Positions 1 through 7,963 of a DNA stretch of 64,000 nucleotides are shown in pieces; the stretch's first letter is position 1; each line of letters begins with the position of its first letter. The notes below the pieces were generated by a model that saw only the letters and a list, made by a program, of their open reading frames with translations, was not told the origin of the DNA and made no database searches. The stretch is taken from positions 1 through 64,000 of the forward strand of contig CAKVLL010000007.1 in the NCBI GenBank assembly GCA_934757255.1. The letters are read 5' to 3'. The position numbers and the translations under genes were made by a program. Source of the stretch: an uncultured Candidatus Melainabacteria bacterium. GTDB lineage: Bacteria; Cyanobacteriota; Vampirovibrionia; Gastranaerophilales; Gastranaerophilaceae.

Positions 1-593
1 AAAAAGAAAAATTTGTAAAACGTGAAGTTGAAGTGTTTTTGCCGACACAATTCGGTGATTTTAATATTGTCGGATATATCGACACAATTACCGGTTGCGA
101 ACACGTTGCGCTCGTTAAAGATGACGGCTCAGACAAAATACCTTTAATCAGGGTGCATAGCGAATGTTTGACGGGGGATATTTTCCATAGCTTAAAATGT
201 GACTGCAACTGGCAATTACACACTGCTTTAAAAATGATTAACGATTACGGAAAAGGCGCAGTTATTTATATTCGCGACCATGAAGGACGCGGAATCGGAC
301 TTATTAACAAGCTTAAAACATATAAACTTCAAGAAGAAGGTCAAGATACGGTGGAAGCCAATGTTTCACTAGGTTTTGCACCTGATTTGAGAAACTACGG
401 AGTTGGGGCGCAAATCATTTTAGATTTAGGCTTCAACAACTTTAATTTAATTACAAACAACCCTAAAAAAATCGTTGGATTGAAAGGGTACGGTTTAACA
501 ATACACGAAAATATTAACTTGAAATCAGAAGTTAATAAATACAACGAAAGATACATAAACACGAAACGCGAAAAAATGCACCATATTATGTAA
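1..593 (+). CDS. ribBA: GTP cyclohydrolase II domain, 3' end of probable ribBA (partial)
   Basis: Opens GTP and releases formate and pyrophosphate, the first step of riboflavin synthesis. The zinc signature ECLTGDIFHSLKCDC, the RDHEGRGIGL nucleotide-binding motif and the TNNPKK segment are all present. The reading frame stays open to base 1 and reads KFVKREVEVFLPTQFGDF, which matches the linker between the DHBP synthase and cyclohydrolase domains of fused RibBA. The GTG at 33 is therefore probably internal, and the gene continues to the left of the window. Asn-Trp replaces the usual Gly-Pro/Glu after the third zinc cysteine. A stand-alone ribA is possible but less likely. Confidence 0.93.
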   Translation, partial: KEKFVKREVEVFLPTQFGDFNIVGYIDTITGCEHVALVKDDGSDKIPLIRVHSECLTGDIFHSLKCDCNWQLHTALKMINDYGKGAVIYIRDHEGRGIGLINKLKTYKLQEEGQDTVEANVSLGFAPDLRNYGVGAQIILDLGFNNFNLITNNPKKIVGLKGYGLTIHENINLKSEVNKYNERYINTKREKMHHIM

Positions 594-620
594 TTCAGAG
601 TGCAAACAAGAGGATATTTT

Positions 621-1610
621 ATGGCAGATACATCATCATACGAAGTGGAATTACTAAACAGTAAGATAAATAAGTTTTTTGCAGGAGTCTACAACGACTT
701 CAAAGCAAAGGCTGTAAGCGAGTATAAATTTGAACTTGAGCCGCTTCCTTATGAAGAATTTATTGATGCCGTTGAAAAAGACTATATGAAATGTATAGTT
801 TTGAAAGAAAATGAAATACCGACTGCGTTTTTGGTTTATACAACTTCTATTTCAGAATCAATTGAACTTAATTTAATTCATTGTCTTGGAACAGAAGATG
901 AACTAACAAAAATCAGACTTCTTATCGAAAAATTCTTAGAATTGACAGAAGTTGAACGCCAAACAAAAGTTGTTTCTTATCCTATGATTGGTCATCAGTC
1001 AGTGTTTACAGCAGATATTTCAAAATATGGATTCAAATACATCGGGCTAGCTGTTTTAAGATTTATGATGGGTAACGCTTCTTCCGAAAGAATTTTAGAA
1101 AATATGAAATTGAGCGAAAAACCTTCTGAATACAAGCTTGTAAGTTATGACTCGTCTTATAGAGAAGATGCTGTAAGAATTATTCATGAATCTTTCAAAG
1201 ATACTCAAGACGCGGTATACGACACAAGATTTAAAACTATAGAAGGTACGGAAGATATTATCAATAAAGTAGTTGATAATATTTATGGCGAATTTTTACC
1301 GGAAGTTACTTCTGTACTTTTATATAACGATAAGCCGGTAGGTTTCGCGTTCGCAAACGTTACGGGCGGCAAAATCGCAAACTTGCCTCTTGTTGCAATA
1401 GAAAAAGAACATAGAGGACACGGATTTTCAGAACATCTTTTAAATCGTTCAATCAAAACTATTGTTGATTGGACTAAATTAGGCAAAAGAGCTTTTAGTG
1501 AAGTCAATGTAACTACTGAAACAAACAATTATAAAGCATTAAAAATGTATAGAAGAATTGGTTTTAGAGAAGATTTTTGTTACCCTCAAGCTTACCTAAT
1601 GACAAAATAG
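621..1610 (+). CDS. GNAT-family N-acetyltransferase
   Basis: Predicted acetyl-CoA-dependent acyltransferase of 329 residues. The C-terminal third holds a GNAT core: motif A reads VAIEKEHRGHGFSEHLL with the R-x-x-G-x-G/A pyrophosphate loop, followed by ALKMYRRIGF, the typical last helix and strand. The N-terminal half looks like a second, degenerate GNAT fold, so this may be a tandem GNAT. A GTG exists at 600, but the ATG at 621 has a good AAGAGGA ribosome site seven bases upstream and is preferred. It lies 27 bp after ribBA and could be co-transcribed. The substrate cannot be read from sequence. Confidence 0.85.
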   Translation: MADTSSYEVELLNSKINKFFAGVYNDFKAKAVSEYKFELEPLPYEEFIDAVEKDYMKCIVLKENEIPTAFLVYTTSISESIELNLIHCLGTEDELTKIRLLIEKFLELTEVERQTKVVSYPMIGHQSVFTADISKYGFKYIGLAVLRFMMGNASSERILENMKLSEKPSEYKLVSYDSSYREDAVRIIHESFKDTQDAVYDTRFKTIEGTEDIINKVVDNIYGEFLPEVTSVLLYNDKPVGFAFANVTGGKIANLPLVAIEKEHRGHGFSEHLLNRSIKTIVDWTKLGKRAFSEVNVTTETNNYKALKMYRRIGFREDFCYPQAYLMTK

Positions 1611-1619
1611 TGGTATAAT
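1592..1619 (+). promoter_or_regulatory. Possible promoter of the SLH-protein gene
   Basis: A perfect TATAAT lies at 1614-1619, with a weak -35-like TTACCT at 1592-1597 (16-bp spacer). It overlaps the stop codon of the acetyltransferase gene and sits about 45 bp before the strong AAAGGAGA ribosome site of the next gene. Confidence 0.45.
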
Positions 1620-1662
1620 AATGACGAAAAAAGAAAAGCGAGAGTAAAAGGAAAGGAGAAGT

Positions 1663-3081
1663 ATGAAATTATCTACAAAATTTATGGCAGCTTTAAGTGT
1701 TGCTTGTGTAACTTCTTGCGTAGCTATGGCAGGTGAACCTGCAGATTTACAAGCTTATGCTCATCCTACATTGTTCGGTTCTCAAAGCCATGCAATGGTA
1801 ACTTCTGAAAACGATGTTATTGTTGGTGGAAAAATTTACAAACCTTGCAATGTTAAAACAATTGAAGGTAAACAAAACGTAGTTGTTGCTCGTTTTGCAA
1901 AACAAATGCTTAACAATATGAAAGGTCAAATGGACTCAAGAAGAGCTGGTTTATATGACCCTAAAATGCCTGTATTACGTTCTGAATTAGCATTTATTAT
2001 TGCTGACGGTCTAAATTTAACAGAAGTTAAAGACAACAAATATACTGACGTTGCAGCTGATTATTGGGCAAAATCTCAAATCGACAGAGCTTTAACAGCT
2101 GATGTTATGATTGGTTATCCAGATTCAACATTCAAACCGGATCAACCAATTACAAAAGCAGAAGTATTTGCTACTTTCGCTAAAATGATGGACTTAGATG
2201 TTGATAGAACTGCTACTCCAACATTTGAAGGTCAAACAGTTAAATATATCCCTAACTGGGCTGTAGGCGCAGCTGATGAAGTTATCGCTTCAAACATCTT
2301 AAACAAAATCCCTGATAAAGATAAAGTAGTTAACGATGAATATTTATCAAAAGAACAAGTGGCTTATATGTTAGGCGCATTGAAAGCAAACTTCAGAATT
2401 GATACATCTAAAGGTATTGCAGGTTGTGCTACAAAATATGAACCAATCGCAGTTAAGATTAAGTTAAGCGAAAGAATTAGCGCAAGAACTTCTAACGTTG
2501 GCGATACTTTCACAGCTAAAACTGTTGAAGATACAAAAATCGCAGGCGTAACTTATCCTGCTGGCTCAACAGTTAAAGGTAAAGTAACAAGCGTTGCAAG
2601 ACCTGGAGTTAAAAAACCTGGTTATATTGAAGTTCAATTCGAAAACATCAAAAATGGTGACAATTGTGCTGAATTTCCTAAACAACTTTCATCTGCAGAA
2701 GTTAACGTAACTAAGAATCCTAACGTAGTTTCAAGAGTTCTTGGCGCACCATTCTCTATGGTTGGTAGAGTTGCAGGTGTAGCAGGAAGAACAGCTTCTT
2801 CTGCTGCTGAAATCGTTGCAAATGGTGTTGAAGAATACGGTGACAACTGGTCAGATGCATTTGCTGATACCGCTTCATTGCACCCTGTTAAAGGTCTTAA
2901 GAGTGTAGGTAGCAGCTTTATTACAGTAGGTAAAGGTGTTTATAACATCACTAAACTTGCTGTATCAGGTGCATTCGGCGTATGCTATGAATTCGTTGAT
3001 GAAGCTAAGTACATTTTCGTACCTAACACAACTAACGATTCAAGCTTAAACCCTGATGAAGTATTGACGATTCTTTACTAA
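1663..3081 (+). CDS. Secreted SLH-domain envelope protein
   Basis: 472 residues. An N-terminal signal peptide ends near residue 23 (after VAMA). Two S-layer-homology units follow at about residues 98-180 (with YTDVAADYWAKSQI and GYPDSTFKPDQPITKAE) and 190-245. The rest is a beta-rich region (about 270-335) and a small-residue-rich C-terminal part. SLH domains bind secondary cell-wall polymer; in cyanobacterial relatives they tie outer-membrane proteins to peptidoglycan. No porin barrel is evident here, so it is more likely a periplasmic or surface linker. The codons are more uniform than in neighbours (GTT, GCT, GAA preferred) and the ribosome site is strong, which suggests high expression. 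A strong terminator follows. Confidence 0.85.
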   Translation: MKLSTKFMAALSVACVTSCVAMAGEPADLQAYAHPTLFGSQSHAMVTSENDVIVGGKIYKPCNVKTIEGKQNVVVARFAKQMLNNMKGQMDSRRAGLYDPKMPVLRSELAFIIADGLNLTEVKDNKYTDVAADYWAKSQIDRALTADVMIGYPDSTFKPDQPITKAEVFATFAKMMDLDVDRTATPTFEGQTVKYIPNWAVGAADEVIASNILNKIPDKDKVVNDEYLSKEQVAYMLGALKANFRIDTSKGIAGCATKYEPIAVKIKLSERISARTSNVGDTFTAKTVEDTKIAGVTYPAGSTVKGKVTSVARPGVKKPGYIEVQFENIKNGDNCAEFPKQLSSAEVNVTKNPNVVSRVLGAPFSMVGRVAGVAGRTASSAAEIVANGVEEYGDNWSDAFADTASLHPVKGLKSVGSSFITVGKGVYNITKLAVSGAFGVCYEFVDEAKYIFVPNTTNDSSLNPDEVLTILY

Positions 3082-3141
3082 GAATTAGTTTGAATGTGTT
3101 AATATAAGATGCAAAAAATAAAAATCAGTATCTTTTTAATA

Positions 3142-3234
3142 AATGGTTCCTGTTCAAAAGCAGGAGCCATTCTAAATATTGAAATTAAAAACCCTAAAAC
3201 CGATTTGTTATTTTATTCGATTTTAGGGTTTTTG
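3142..3234 (+). terminator. Tandem hairpins ending in a strong intrinsic terminator
   Basis: A first stem (3142-3152 with 3161-3171) has no T-run. The second is a long near-perfect stem (3187-3200 with 3221-3234) around CCCTAAAA/TTTTAGGG with A-runs on one side and T-runs on the other. It can work in both directions between the convergent SLH and ROK kinase genes. Confidence 0.85.
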
Positions 3235-3267
3235 TTTAAACAGTTATTTTTTTAATTAAAAAACAAA

Positions 3268-4212
3268 TTATGATTTAATTAACAAACTAGCACCGATAAC
3301 GCCGGCAGTATTACCTAATTGAGCAGGTACAATTTCAACTTCTTTTTGGATTGTCATTGCTCTTTTTGCAATTGTTTCTCTGATTGGGTCAAGCAAAATG
3401 TCACCAGCGTCAGCAACCCCACCACCGATGATGATTTTTTCAGGGTTAAGTAAGTTAACAACGCTAGTTAAGCCCATACCAATGTATTCACCCATGATTC
3501 TGAAAATTTCTTTTGCAACAGGATCACCTTCTTTAGCTGCAACAGCTACAACATAAGGTGTGATATCAGGGTTCGCAAGTTCTCTATATTTAGTTGATTT
3601 ACCACCTCTAATATATTCCTCTGCCATTGCTACAATGCTTGGACCGGAAGCGTAAGCTTCAAGACAGCCTCTGTCGCCACATCCGCATAGTGGTCCGCCT
3701 TGCATATTCAATTTAATATGACCAATTTCACCGGCAGCATTATTAGCACCGCGAACAAGTTTACCATTGATTACAAGACCTGAACCGATACCTGTTCCAA
3801 CCGTGATACAAACTAAGTTTTCGCAACCAACACCGGCACCGTAGTTTAATTCGCCCAATGCAGCTGTTCTAACGTCGTTATCAACACGAGTAGGAATGCC
3901 GAATTCTTTTTCCATGATTTCAGCAATCGGAACATTTACCCAGCCGGGGATGTTTGGAGCAAGTCTTACGATACCTTTCTTGCAGTCAATTTGTCCAGGG
4001 AAGCCAAAACCGATAGCTTCAACATCAGTAGTTTTAAGTTTTGTTTCTTTCAATAAATCTCTGATTGCATCTTTCATGCTGTTAATAGTATATTCATAGC
4101 CCATTTCTGCACGAGTTGGGATAGAATTAGAGTAAATAATTTTACCTTTGTCGCTTACAAGCGCAATTTTAACGTTAGTTCCGCCAACGTCAACACCTAT
4201 TCTTTGTGCCAT
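3268..4212 (-). CDS. glk: ROK-family glucokinase
   Basis: Predicted cytosolic ATP-dependent glucose (or related hexose) kinase feeding glycolysis. 314 residues, usual for the family. The phosphate loop DVGGT is at 8-12 and the catalytic Asp lies in DNDVR (about 113). The GEIGH motif at 161-165 and zinc cysteines CGCGDRGC at 176-183 follow, then LEAYASGPS. This full ROK signature without an N-terminal helix-turn-helix marks a kinase rather than a repressor. The ATG has a GAAGGAGA site upstream. A TACAAT (minus strand, 4241-4246) is a plausible -10. The gene stands alone; glucose specificity is inferred. Confidence 0.9.
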   Translation of the reverse strand: MAQRIGVDVGGTNVKIALVSDKGKIIYSNSIPTRAEMGYEYTINSMKDAIRDLLKETKLKTTDVEAIGFGFPGQIDCKKGIVRLAPNIPGWVNVPIAEIMEKEFGIPTRVDNDVRTAALGELNYGAGVGCENLVCITVGTGIGSGLVINGKLVRGANNAAGEIGHIKLNMQGGPLCGCGDRGCLEAYASGPSIVAMAEEYIRGGKSTKYRELANPDITPYVVAVAAKEGDPVAKEIFRIMGEYIGMGLTSVVNLLNPEKIIIGGGVADAGDILLDPIRETIAKRAMTIQKEVEIVPAQLGNTAGVIGASLLIKS

Positions 4213-4466
4213 TTATAAATCTCCTTCTTTTTGCTATTTGATTGTAACATAAAGATGGAAAAGAATTAACCTTTTGTTTGGTACTAAAAGTTGGATTTAA
4301 CTATATTAATAAAATCCAATTTTTTTATTTTATATTTTTTACTTGTAATTTCCTAAAATTATAAAAGAGGTTGCTGATAGTTTCGAGAATAAAATAGGAA
4401 ATACTATTTTACAATTGGTAACAAAGCACTGTAAAAAGAATTTGAAGCTTTTCTGTAAATAAAAAA
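4213..4466. other. Intergenic, AT-rich, no gene seen
   Basis: This stretch between two minus-strand genes holds the ribosome site and probable -10 of the ROK kinase near its left end and otherwise A/T-rich DNA. No open frame with a credible start and no RNA structure was recognised. Confidence 0.6.
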
Positions 4467-4496
4467 AGAAGGTCGCGTTTTTTGAACGGACCTTCT
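4467..4496 (-). terminator. Intrinsic terminator of the acidic coiled-coil protein gene
   Basis: Stem AGAAGGTC/GACCTTCT with a short A-rich loop, followed on the minus strand by a run of seven T. It lies about 25 bp after the stop codon of the gene starting at 5112. Confidence 0.8.
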
Positions 4497-4521
4497 CTTT
4501 CTTTATTTGTAAATTTTCAAC

Positions 4522-5112
4522 TTATTTTGTAGTTTGAATAAACAAACTAATTAAGTCATTCAAAGCTGAGTATTGTTTTTGGTAGCTTTGAGATTGTTTT
4601 TCCAATGTCAGAATTTGTTTTTTGTATTCTTGAATAGATGCTTGGCATTCTCTAGCTGAAACTTTTAAGTTTTCTTGAACTTGTTGAGCGTCTTGCAATA
4701 CGCTCTTCATAGAAATTCCCAATGCTTCCATTGTTTGTTTGATAATTTGTGCACCAGTGTGTCTGGAAACACCACTTGGTAATTGTGAAATTAATTTTTT
4801 TAGCACAGTTATATTTGCTGGCATTTCGAATTGTTCGTTCATAGTTTCTAAAACCGGAGTTTTTACATTTTGTGGTTCTGCAAAAAATGGGTCTTTATCC
4901 TCTTCTATATCATCAAAGAAATTTGTTGACTTTGTTGGTTTATTCGTAGGTTCTGCGAAAAAATCATCATCAGAAGGTGATGGTGCAAAAATATCATCAG
5001 ATATTGGTTCTGAATCAAAATTATTCATACTTTCTTCTTGAGTGTCAAGATTTTCAGCTTGCTTTTTTAAAGCTTCTACAATCTTTTTTCCAACGCTTTC
5101 GTTATTTGGCAT
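4522..5112 (-). CDS. Hypothetical protein: acidic disordered N-half, helical C-half
   Basis: 196 residues, family not recognised. Residues about 25-85 are rich in Asp, Glu, Phe and Pro with repeated DDIF/DDFF/DPFF and AEP pieces, typical of disordered linkers with short binding motifs. Residues about 100-196 are predicted mostly helical, with a likely coiled coil near SIQEYKKQILTLEKQSQSYQ. No signal peptide or membrane segment. The ATG at 5112 is chosen because GGGAG lies seven bases upstream; an in-frame ATG at 5127 has no such site. The repeated Phe/Asp patches might be docking motifs, but no function can be assigned. Confidence 0.7.
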   Translation of the reverse strand: MPNNESVGKKIVEALKKQAENLDTQEESMNNFDSEPISDDIFAPSPSDDDFFAEPTNKPTKSTNFFDDIEEDKDPFFAEPQNVKTPVLETMNEQFEMPANITVLKKLISQLPSGVSRHTGAQIIKQTMEALGISMKSVLQDAQQVQENLKVSARECQASIQEYKKQILTLEKQSQSYQKQYSALNDLISLFIQTTK

Positions 5113-5245
5113 AATAATCTCCCTCATAGGTTCACTGAATTTATTATATTTTAAACATGATTAAATTCAAATATTATGAGAAGAAAGTTTTATTGATATG
5201 TATTTTTCGGTGTTCAAGTTTGTACAATGATATTCCTATCTTTAC

Positions 5246-5368
5246 CACCCTCATCAGGCTTCGCCAGCTTCTCCCCTCAAGGGCGAAGCAATGAAATGCG
5301 CCAGATTTGCGTAAATTACGGCTTCTCCCTCTGAGGGGAGAAGCTGGGCGGATGCCCTGATGAGGGTG
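5246..5368. repeat. Palindromic repeat element, copy 1 (123 bp)
   Basis: The element begins CACCCTCATCAGGC and ends GCCCTGATGAGGGTG, giving near-perfect terminal inverted repeats. Further complementary blocks (AGCTTCTCCCCTC with GAGGGGAGAAGCT) flank a central AAATGCGCCAGATTTGCG stretch. It folds into one long hairpin. It is almost identical internally to the copy at 5747-5868, and its ends match the big element at 36257-36826. It is far more GC-rich than its surroundings. Confidence 0.9.
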
Positions 5369-5369
5369 T

Positions 5370-5732
5370 TTATTCTTGCAATTTATTCCACAAATCTTGT
5401 AACACAAAATCCAAACGATTTAAAATGTCATTATTATAGTATCTTACAATTCTATAATTTCTTTCTTTTAAAAACGCAGTTCTTTTCGCGTCATATTCTA
5501 ATTTTTCAGGAGTTAAATGCTCGCGCCCATCAAGTTCTATAACTAAACTTTTATCATAACATATAAAATCAACAATGTAGCTTCCGATTTGGACTTGACG
5601 TCTAATTTTGAAACCACCTAATTTTCGGCCTCGAATAGTTCTCCATAAAATTTGTTCAGGAATTGTTTGGTTGTGACGAAGGGTTTTAACGAGTTTTGTC
5701 AGGTCTTTTATTTGATTATTATAACATGATTT
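5370..5732 (-). CDS. DUF559 (Vsr/PD-(D/E)XK-like) nuclease domain protein, no canonical start
   Basis: The minus-strand frame is open for about 120 codons and reads as a near-complete DUF559 domain: LRHNQTIPEQILW, GFKIRRQVQIGSYIVDFIC, LVIELDGREH, YDAKRTAFLKERNYRIVRYY and a final DFVLQDLWNKLQE before TAA at 5370-5372. DUF559 belongs to the PD-(D/E)XK nuclease clan; the Asp of VDF and Glu/Asp of IELDG are the likely metal ligands. No ATG, GTG or TTG lies before the conserved N-terminal segment; an in-frame TAA at 5733-5735 closes the frame upstream. It either uses a rare start (ATA near 5711) or has lost its 5' end. It is bracketed by copies 1 and 2 of the palindromic repeat. Confidence 0.8.
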   Translation of the reverse strand, partial: KSCYNNQIKDLTKLVKTLRHNQTIPEQILWRTIRGRKLGGFKIRRQVQIGSYIVDFICYDKSLVIELDGREHLTPEKLEYDAKRTAFLKERNYRIVRYYNNDILNRLDFVLQDLWNKLQE

Positions 5733-5746
5733 TTAAATATCTTTAT

Positions 5747-5868
5747 CACCCTCATCAGCCCTCCGGGCAGCTTCTCTCCTCAAGGGCGAAGCAATGAAAT
5801 GCGCCAGATTTGCGTAAATTACGGCTTCTCCCTCTGAGGGGAGAAGCTGGCGAAGCCTGATGAGGGTG
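5747..5868. repeat. Palindromic repeat element, copy 2 (122 bp)
   Basis: Same orientation as copy 1, with the same central 60-70 bp nearly base for base. The differences sit next to the ends (CCCTCCGGGC against GCTTCGCC), where paired changes keep the hairpin. The flanks are TTTAT on the left and ATACT on the right, with no clear target duplication. It lies between the DUF559 frame and the 3' end of the Gly-rich protein gene. Confidence 0.9.
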
Positions 5869-5882
5869 ATACTAATGCCATT

Positions 5883-6908
5883 TTATCCTTCTCCTTCTTC
5901 TTTTTCTTCTTTTCCTTTTTCATTTCCTTTTACGTCTGGAACTTCGTAGCCTTCGTTGAACTCATATTGTATAAGTGCAAATTCTTCTCCATGTTTTTGT
6001 AATACATATTCTTGGCCTGCACTGTGATTGCTCTTATAAATATATTCTCCATTTACTGTTTTAACATATTCATAGGTTACAGGTACTTTACCGTTTTTGG
6101 TTTCCATTTTAATTATTGTAGGATGAGAACCTGCAGTTTGTTCAACACCCGTACATTTTGTAATGTCACCTTTTGTACCAAGTCCTTTATCATGTACAAG
6201 TTTAAAGTTATCTGTATTAACTGTATCTGTACCATTATAGTTTGTATATCCAGGAAGGTATGTATGATTATTTGTGTTCTGAACAGGTGTTTCTACTACT
6301 GGTGGTTCAACTTCAGGCTTAACTTCAGGTTTAACCTCTGGTTTAACTTCAGGTTTAACCTCTGGTTTTTGTTGTGCTTTAAGACCTTCTAACTTGTCAT
6401 TTAATGTTTTTTTCAAGTTTTCAAGTGTTCTTGTTTGCGCTGCTTTGTTATTCTTATCTTGATTTGTTATTGCATCATCAATATCTCCTATGATTGCTTT
6501 GATATCTGCTTCTTTTGCATCTATAGGCAATTTTACAATTTTATCTGTTATATCTGCAATTTTCTTGCAATCTGGGTCATTTTTTACAACGACTTTTGTA
6601 TTTGTATTATTATCATCAGCAGCAGTTGTGCTTTTACCACTTCTGCCACCGGCGCCATCTGCTGCGTAGAATCGTCCCGGATTAGAGAATATATTAGATA
6701 ATAACCCTGGTAAACCGTAGCCTAGACCTAAGCCCAAACCGCTCCAGAAGTTTCCGCCACCATAGGAGCCGAAGCCGAATGAACCAAATCCGAAGCCACC
6801 GCCCCAAATATTAACATTATTACTGCCAATATTATAGACGTCACCACCACGATTGTGGAATAATTCGGAATGTATCCAACTACTATGACATGGAATTTTT
6901 GTTATCAT
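5883..6908 (-). CDS. Hypothetical Gly-rich protein with PEVK repeats
   Basis: 341 residues, not recognised. In order: a short N-terminal region; a Gly/Phe/Tyr/Leu-rich hydrophobic stretch (about 36-72, GFGFGSFGFGSYGGG and GLGLGLGYGLPG) that could insert in or pack on a membrane; a helical Lys/Asp-rich section (about 105-180); four or five PEVK units (about 183-203); then a C-terminal part of about 110 residues with aromatic, beta-like sequence and an acidic GKEEKEEGEG tail. No classical signal peptide. The ATG has AGGAT seven bases upstream. It may be a surface or stalk-like protein, with the PEVK units as a spacer. Confidence 0.7.
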   Translation of the reverse strand: MITKIPCHSSWIHSELFHNRGGDVYNIGSNNVNIWGGGFGFGSFGFGSYGGGNFWSGLGLGLGYGLPGLLSNIFSNPGRFYAADGAGGRSGKSTTAADDNNTNTKVVVKNDPDCKKIADITDKIVKLPIDAKEADIKAIIGDIDDAITNQDKNNKAAQTRTLENLKKTLNDKLEGLKAQQKPEVKPEVKPEVKPEVKPEVEPPVVETPVQNTNNHTYLPGYTNYNGTDTVNTDNFKLVHDKGLGTKGDITKCTGVEQTAGSHPTIIKMETKNGKVPVTYEYVKTVNGEYIYKSNHSAGQEYVLQKHGEEFALIQYEFNEGYEVPDVKGNEKGKEEKEEGEG

Positions 6909-7064
6909 TGTCTTATCCTCTTATTTGTTTACATCTGTTATATATACAAAGTATTTATAAAATATTGAATTTCACATTTGATGAAATTTGTTACAAAACT
7001 TAATATATGATGTAAGGATGAAATCTGATTAGAAGTGGAACACCTTGAAGTTATTAATAAAAAA

Positions 7065-7088
7065 AGTTGGGTAAGAGTTACCCAACTT
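7065..7088 (-). terminator. Intrinsic terminator of the rmlC-rmlD-dxr-speB operon
   Basis: Perfect stem AAGTTGGGTAA/TTACCCAACTT with a short loop, followed on the minus strand by TTTTTTTATTAAT. It lies 22 bp beyond the speB stop codon. Confidence 0.9.
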
Positions 7089-7110
7089 AAATGAAGTATT
7101 TTATATAGAT

Positions 7111-7950
7111 TTAATTCATTGCCATTAATAATTCTCTAATAACTTTTGTTGCAACAGCAGTTGAAGCGCCGCTTGCATCATAATCAGGCGCAAGTTCTAC
7201 AACATCAGCACCAATTATATTGAAGTTTGAAAGATATTTGAACCAACCAACAAGTTCATTAAAATTCAAACCTCCGACTTCAGGCGTCCCTGTTCCAGGC
7301 ATAATAGAAGTATCTAAAACATCTAAATCTACTGTTACAAAGATGTTTTTATTTTTCAGGCAATCTAGTTCTGAAAAGTCGTGAATTAATGTTTTATGTT
7401 TTTTCATCAACTCAAATTCTTCTTTCATTCCTGAACGTATACCGATTTGTTTAAGGTTTTCAAAACCTACTATGTCAGCAGAATGTCTGATAACAGCAGA
7501 GTGCGAAAGAGGTTCGCCCAAATATTCTTCTCTTAAATCTGTATGCGCATCGAAATGCACAATTGCCAAATTATCATAATGCTTTGCAACAGCTTTAATT
7601 TCCGGCAATGTAACTAAATGCTCGCCGCCGATACCAAAAACGCGCTTTCCATCCTTATATATTTCATCAATATTTTTTTCAATCAAATCTAATGATTTTT
7701 CTGTATTTCCAAGTGGGAATTCTAAATCTCCGGCATCGTGGAAATTGCAATCTTCCAAATGTTTATCAAAATATGGCGAATATTCTTCCAAACCCCAACT
7801 GGCAAGTCTTATTTGTTCCGGCGCAAATCTTGAACCTGGCCTATATGATACCGTCCCATCAAAAGGCATTCCTAACATCACAATATTTGCTTCGTCATAA
7901 TTTTTATTTTCACCCATCCAATTTCTATCTAAAAATGGTCCAGTTAGCAT
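7111..7950 (-). CDS. speB: Agmatinase / ureohydrolase-family enzyme
   Basis: Predicted Mn-dependent hydrolase splitting agmatine into putrescine and urea. 279 residues, close to the short SpeB class. All metal-ligand motifs are present: GGEHL (about 108), FDAHTDLRE (about 134-141) and TVDLDVLDTS (about 208). Guanidinobutyrase or formiminoglutamase activity cannot be excluded, though GMPFDGTVSYRPG near the N terminus is typical of agmatinases. It starts 13 bp after dxr with an AAGGAT site and is the last gene of the operon. No arginine decarboxylase lies in the window. Confidence 0.88.
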   Translation of the reverse strand: MLTGPFLDRNWMGENKNYDEANIVMLGMPFDGTVSYRPGSRFAPEQIRLASWGLEEYSPYFDKHLEDCNFHDAGDLEFPLGNTEKSLDLIEKNIDEIYKDGKRVFGIGGEHLVTLPEIKAVAKHYDNLAIVHFDAHTDLREEYLGEPLSHSAVIRHSADIVGFENLKQIGIRSGMKEEFELMKKHKTLIHDFSELDCLKNKNIFVTVDLDVLDTSIMPGTGTPEVGGLNFNELVGWFKYLSNFNIIGADVVELAPDYDASGASTAVATKVIRELLMAMN

Positions 7951-7963
7951 TTTATAATCCTTC

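Noticed and set aside
5174..5407. 77-codon minus-strand frame
   Set aside because: It is made almost wholly of the palindromic repeat (GRSRNLRKSGAFHCFALEG type), which is often misread as a gene.
6012..6392. 126-codon antisense frame across the PEVK gene
   Set aside because: It is the complement of the low-complexity repeats and has no ribosome site.
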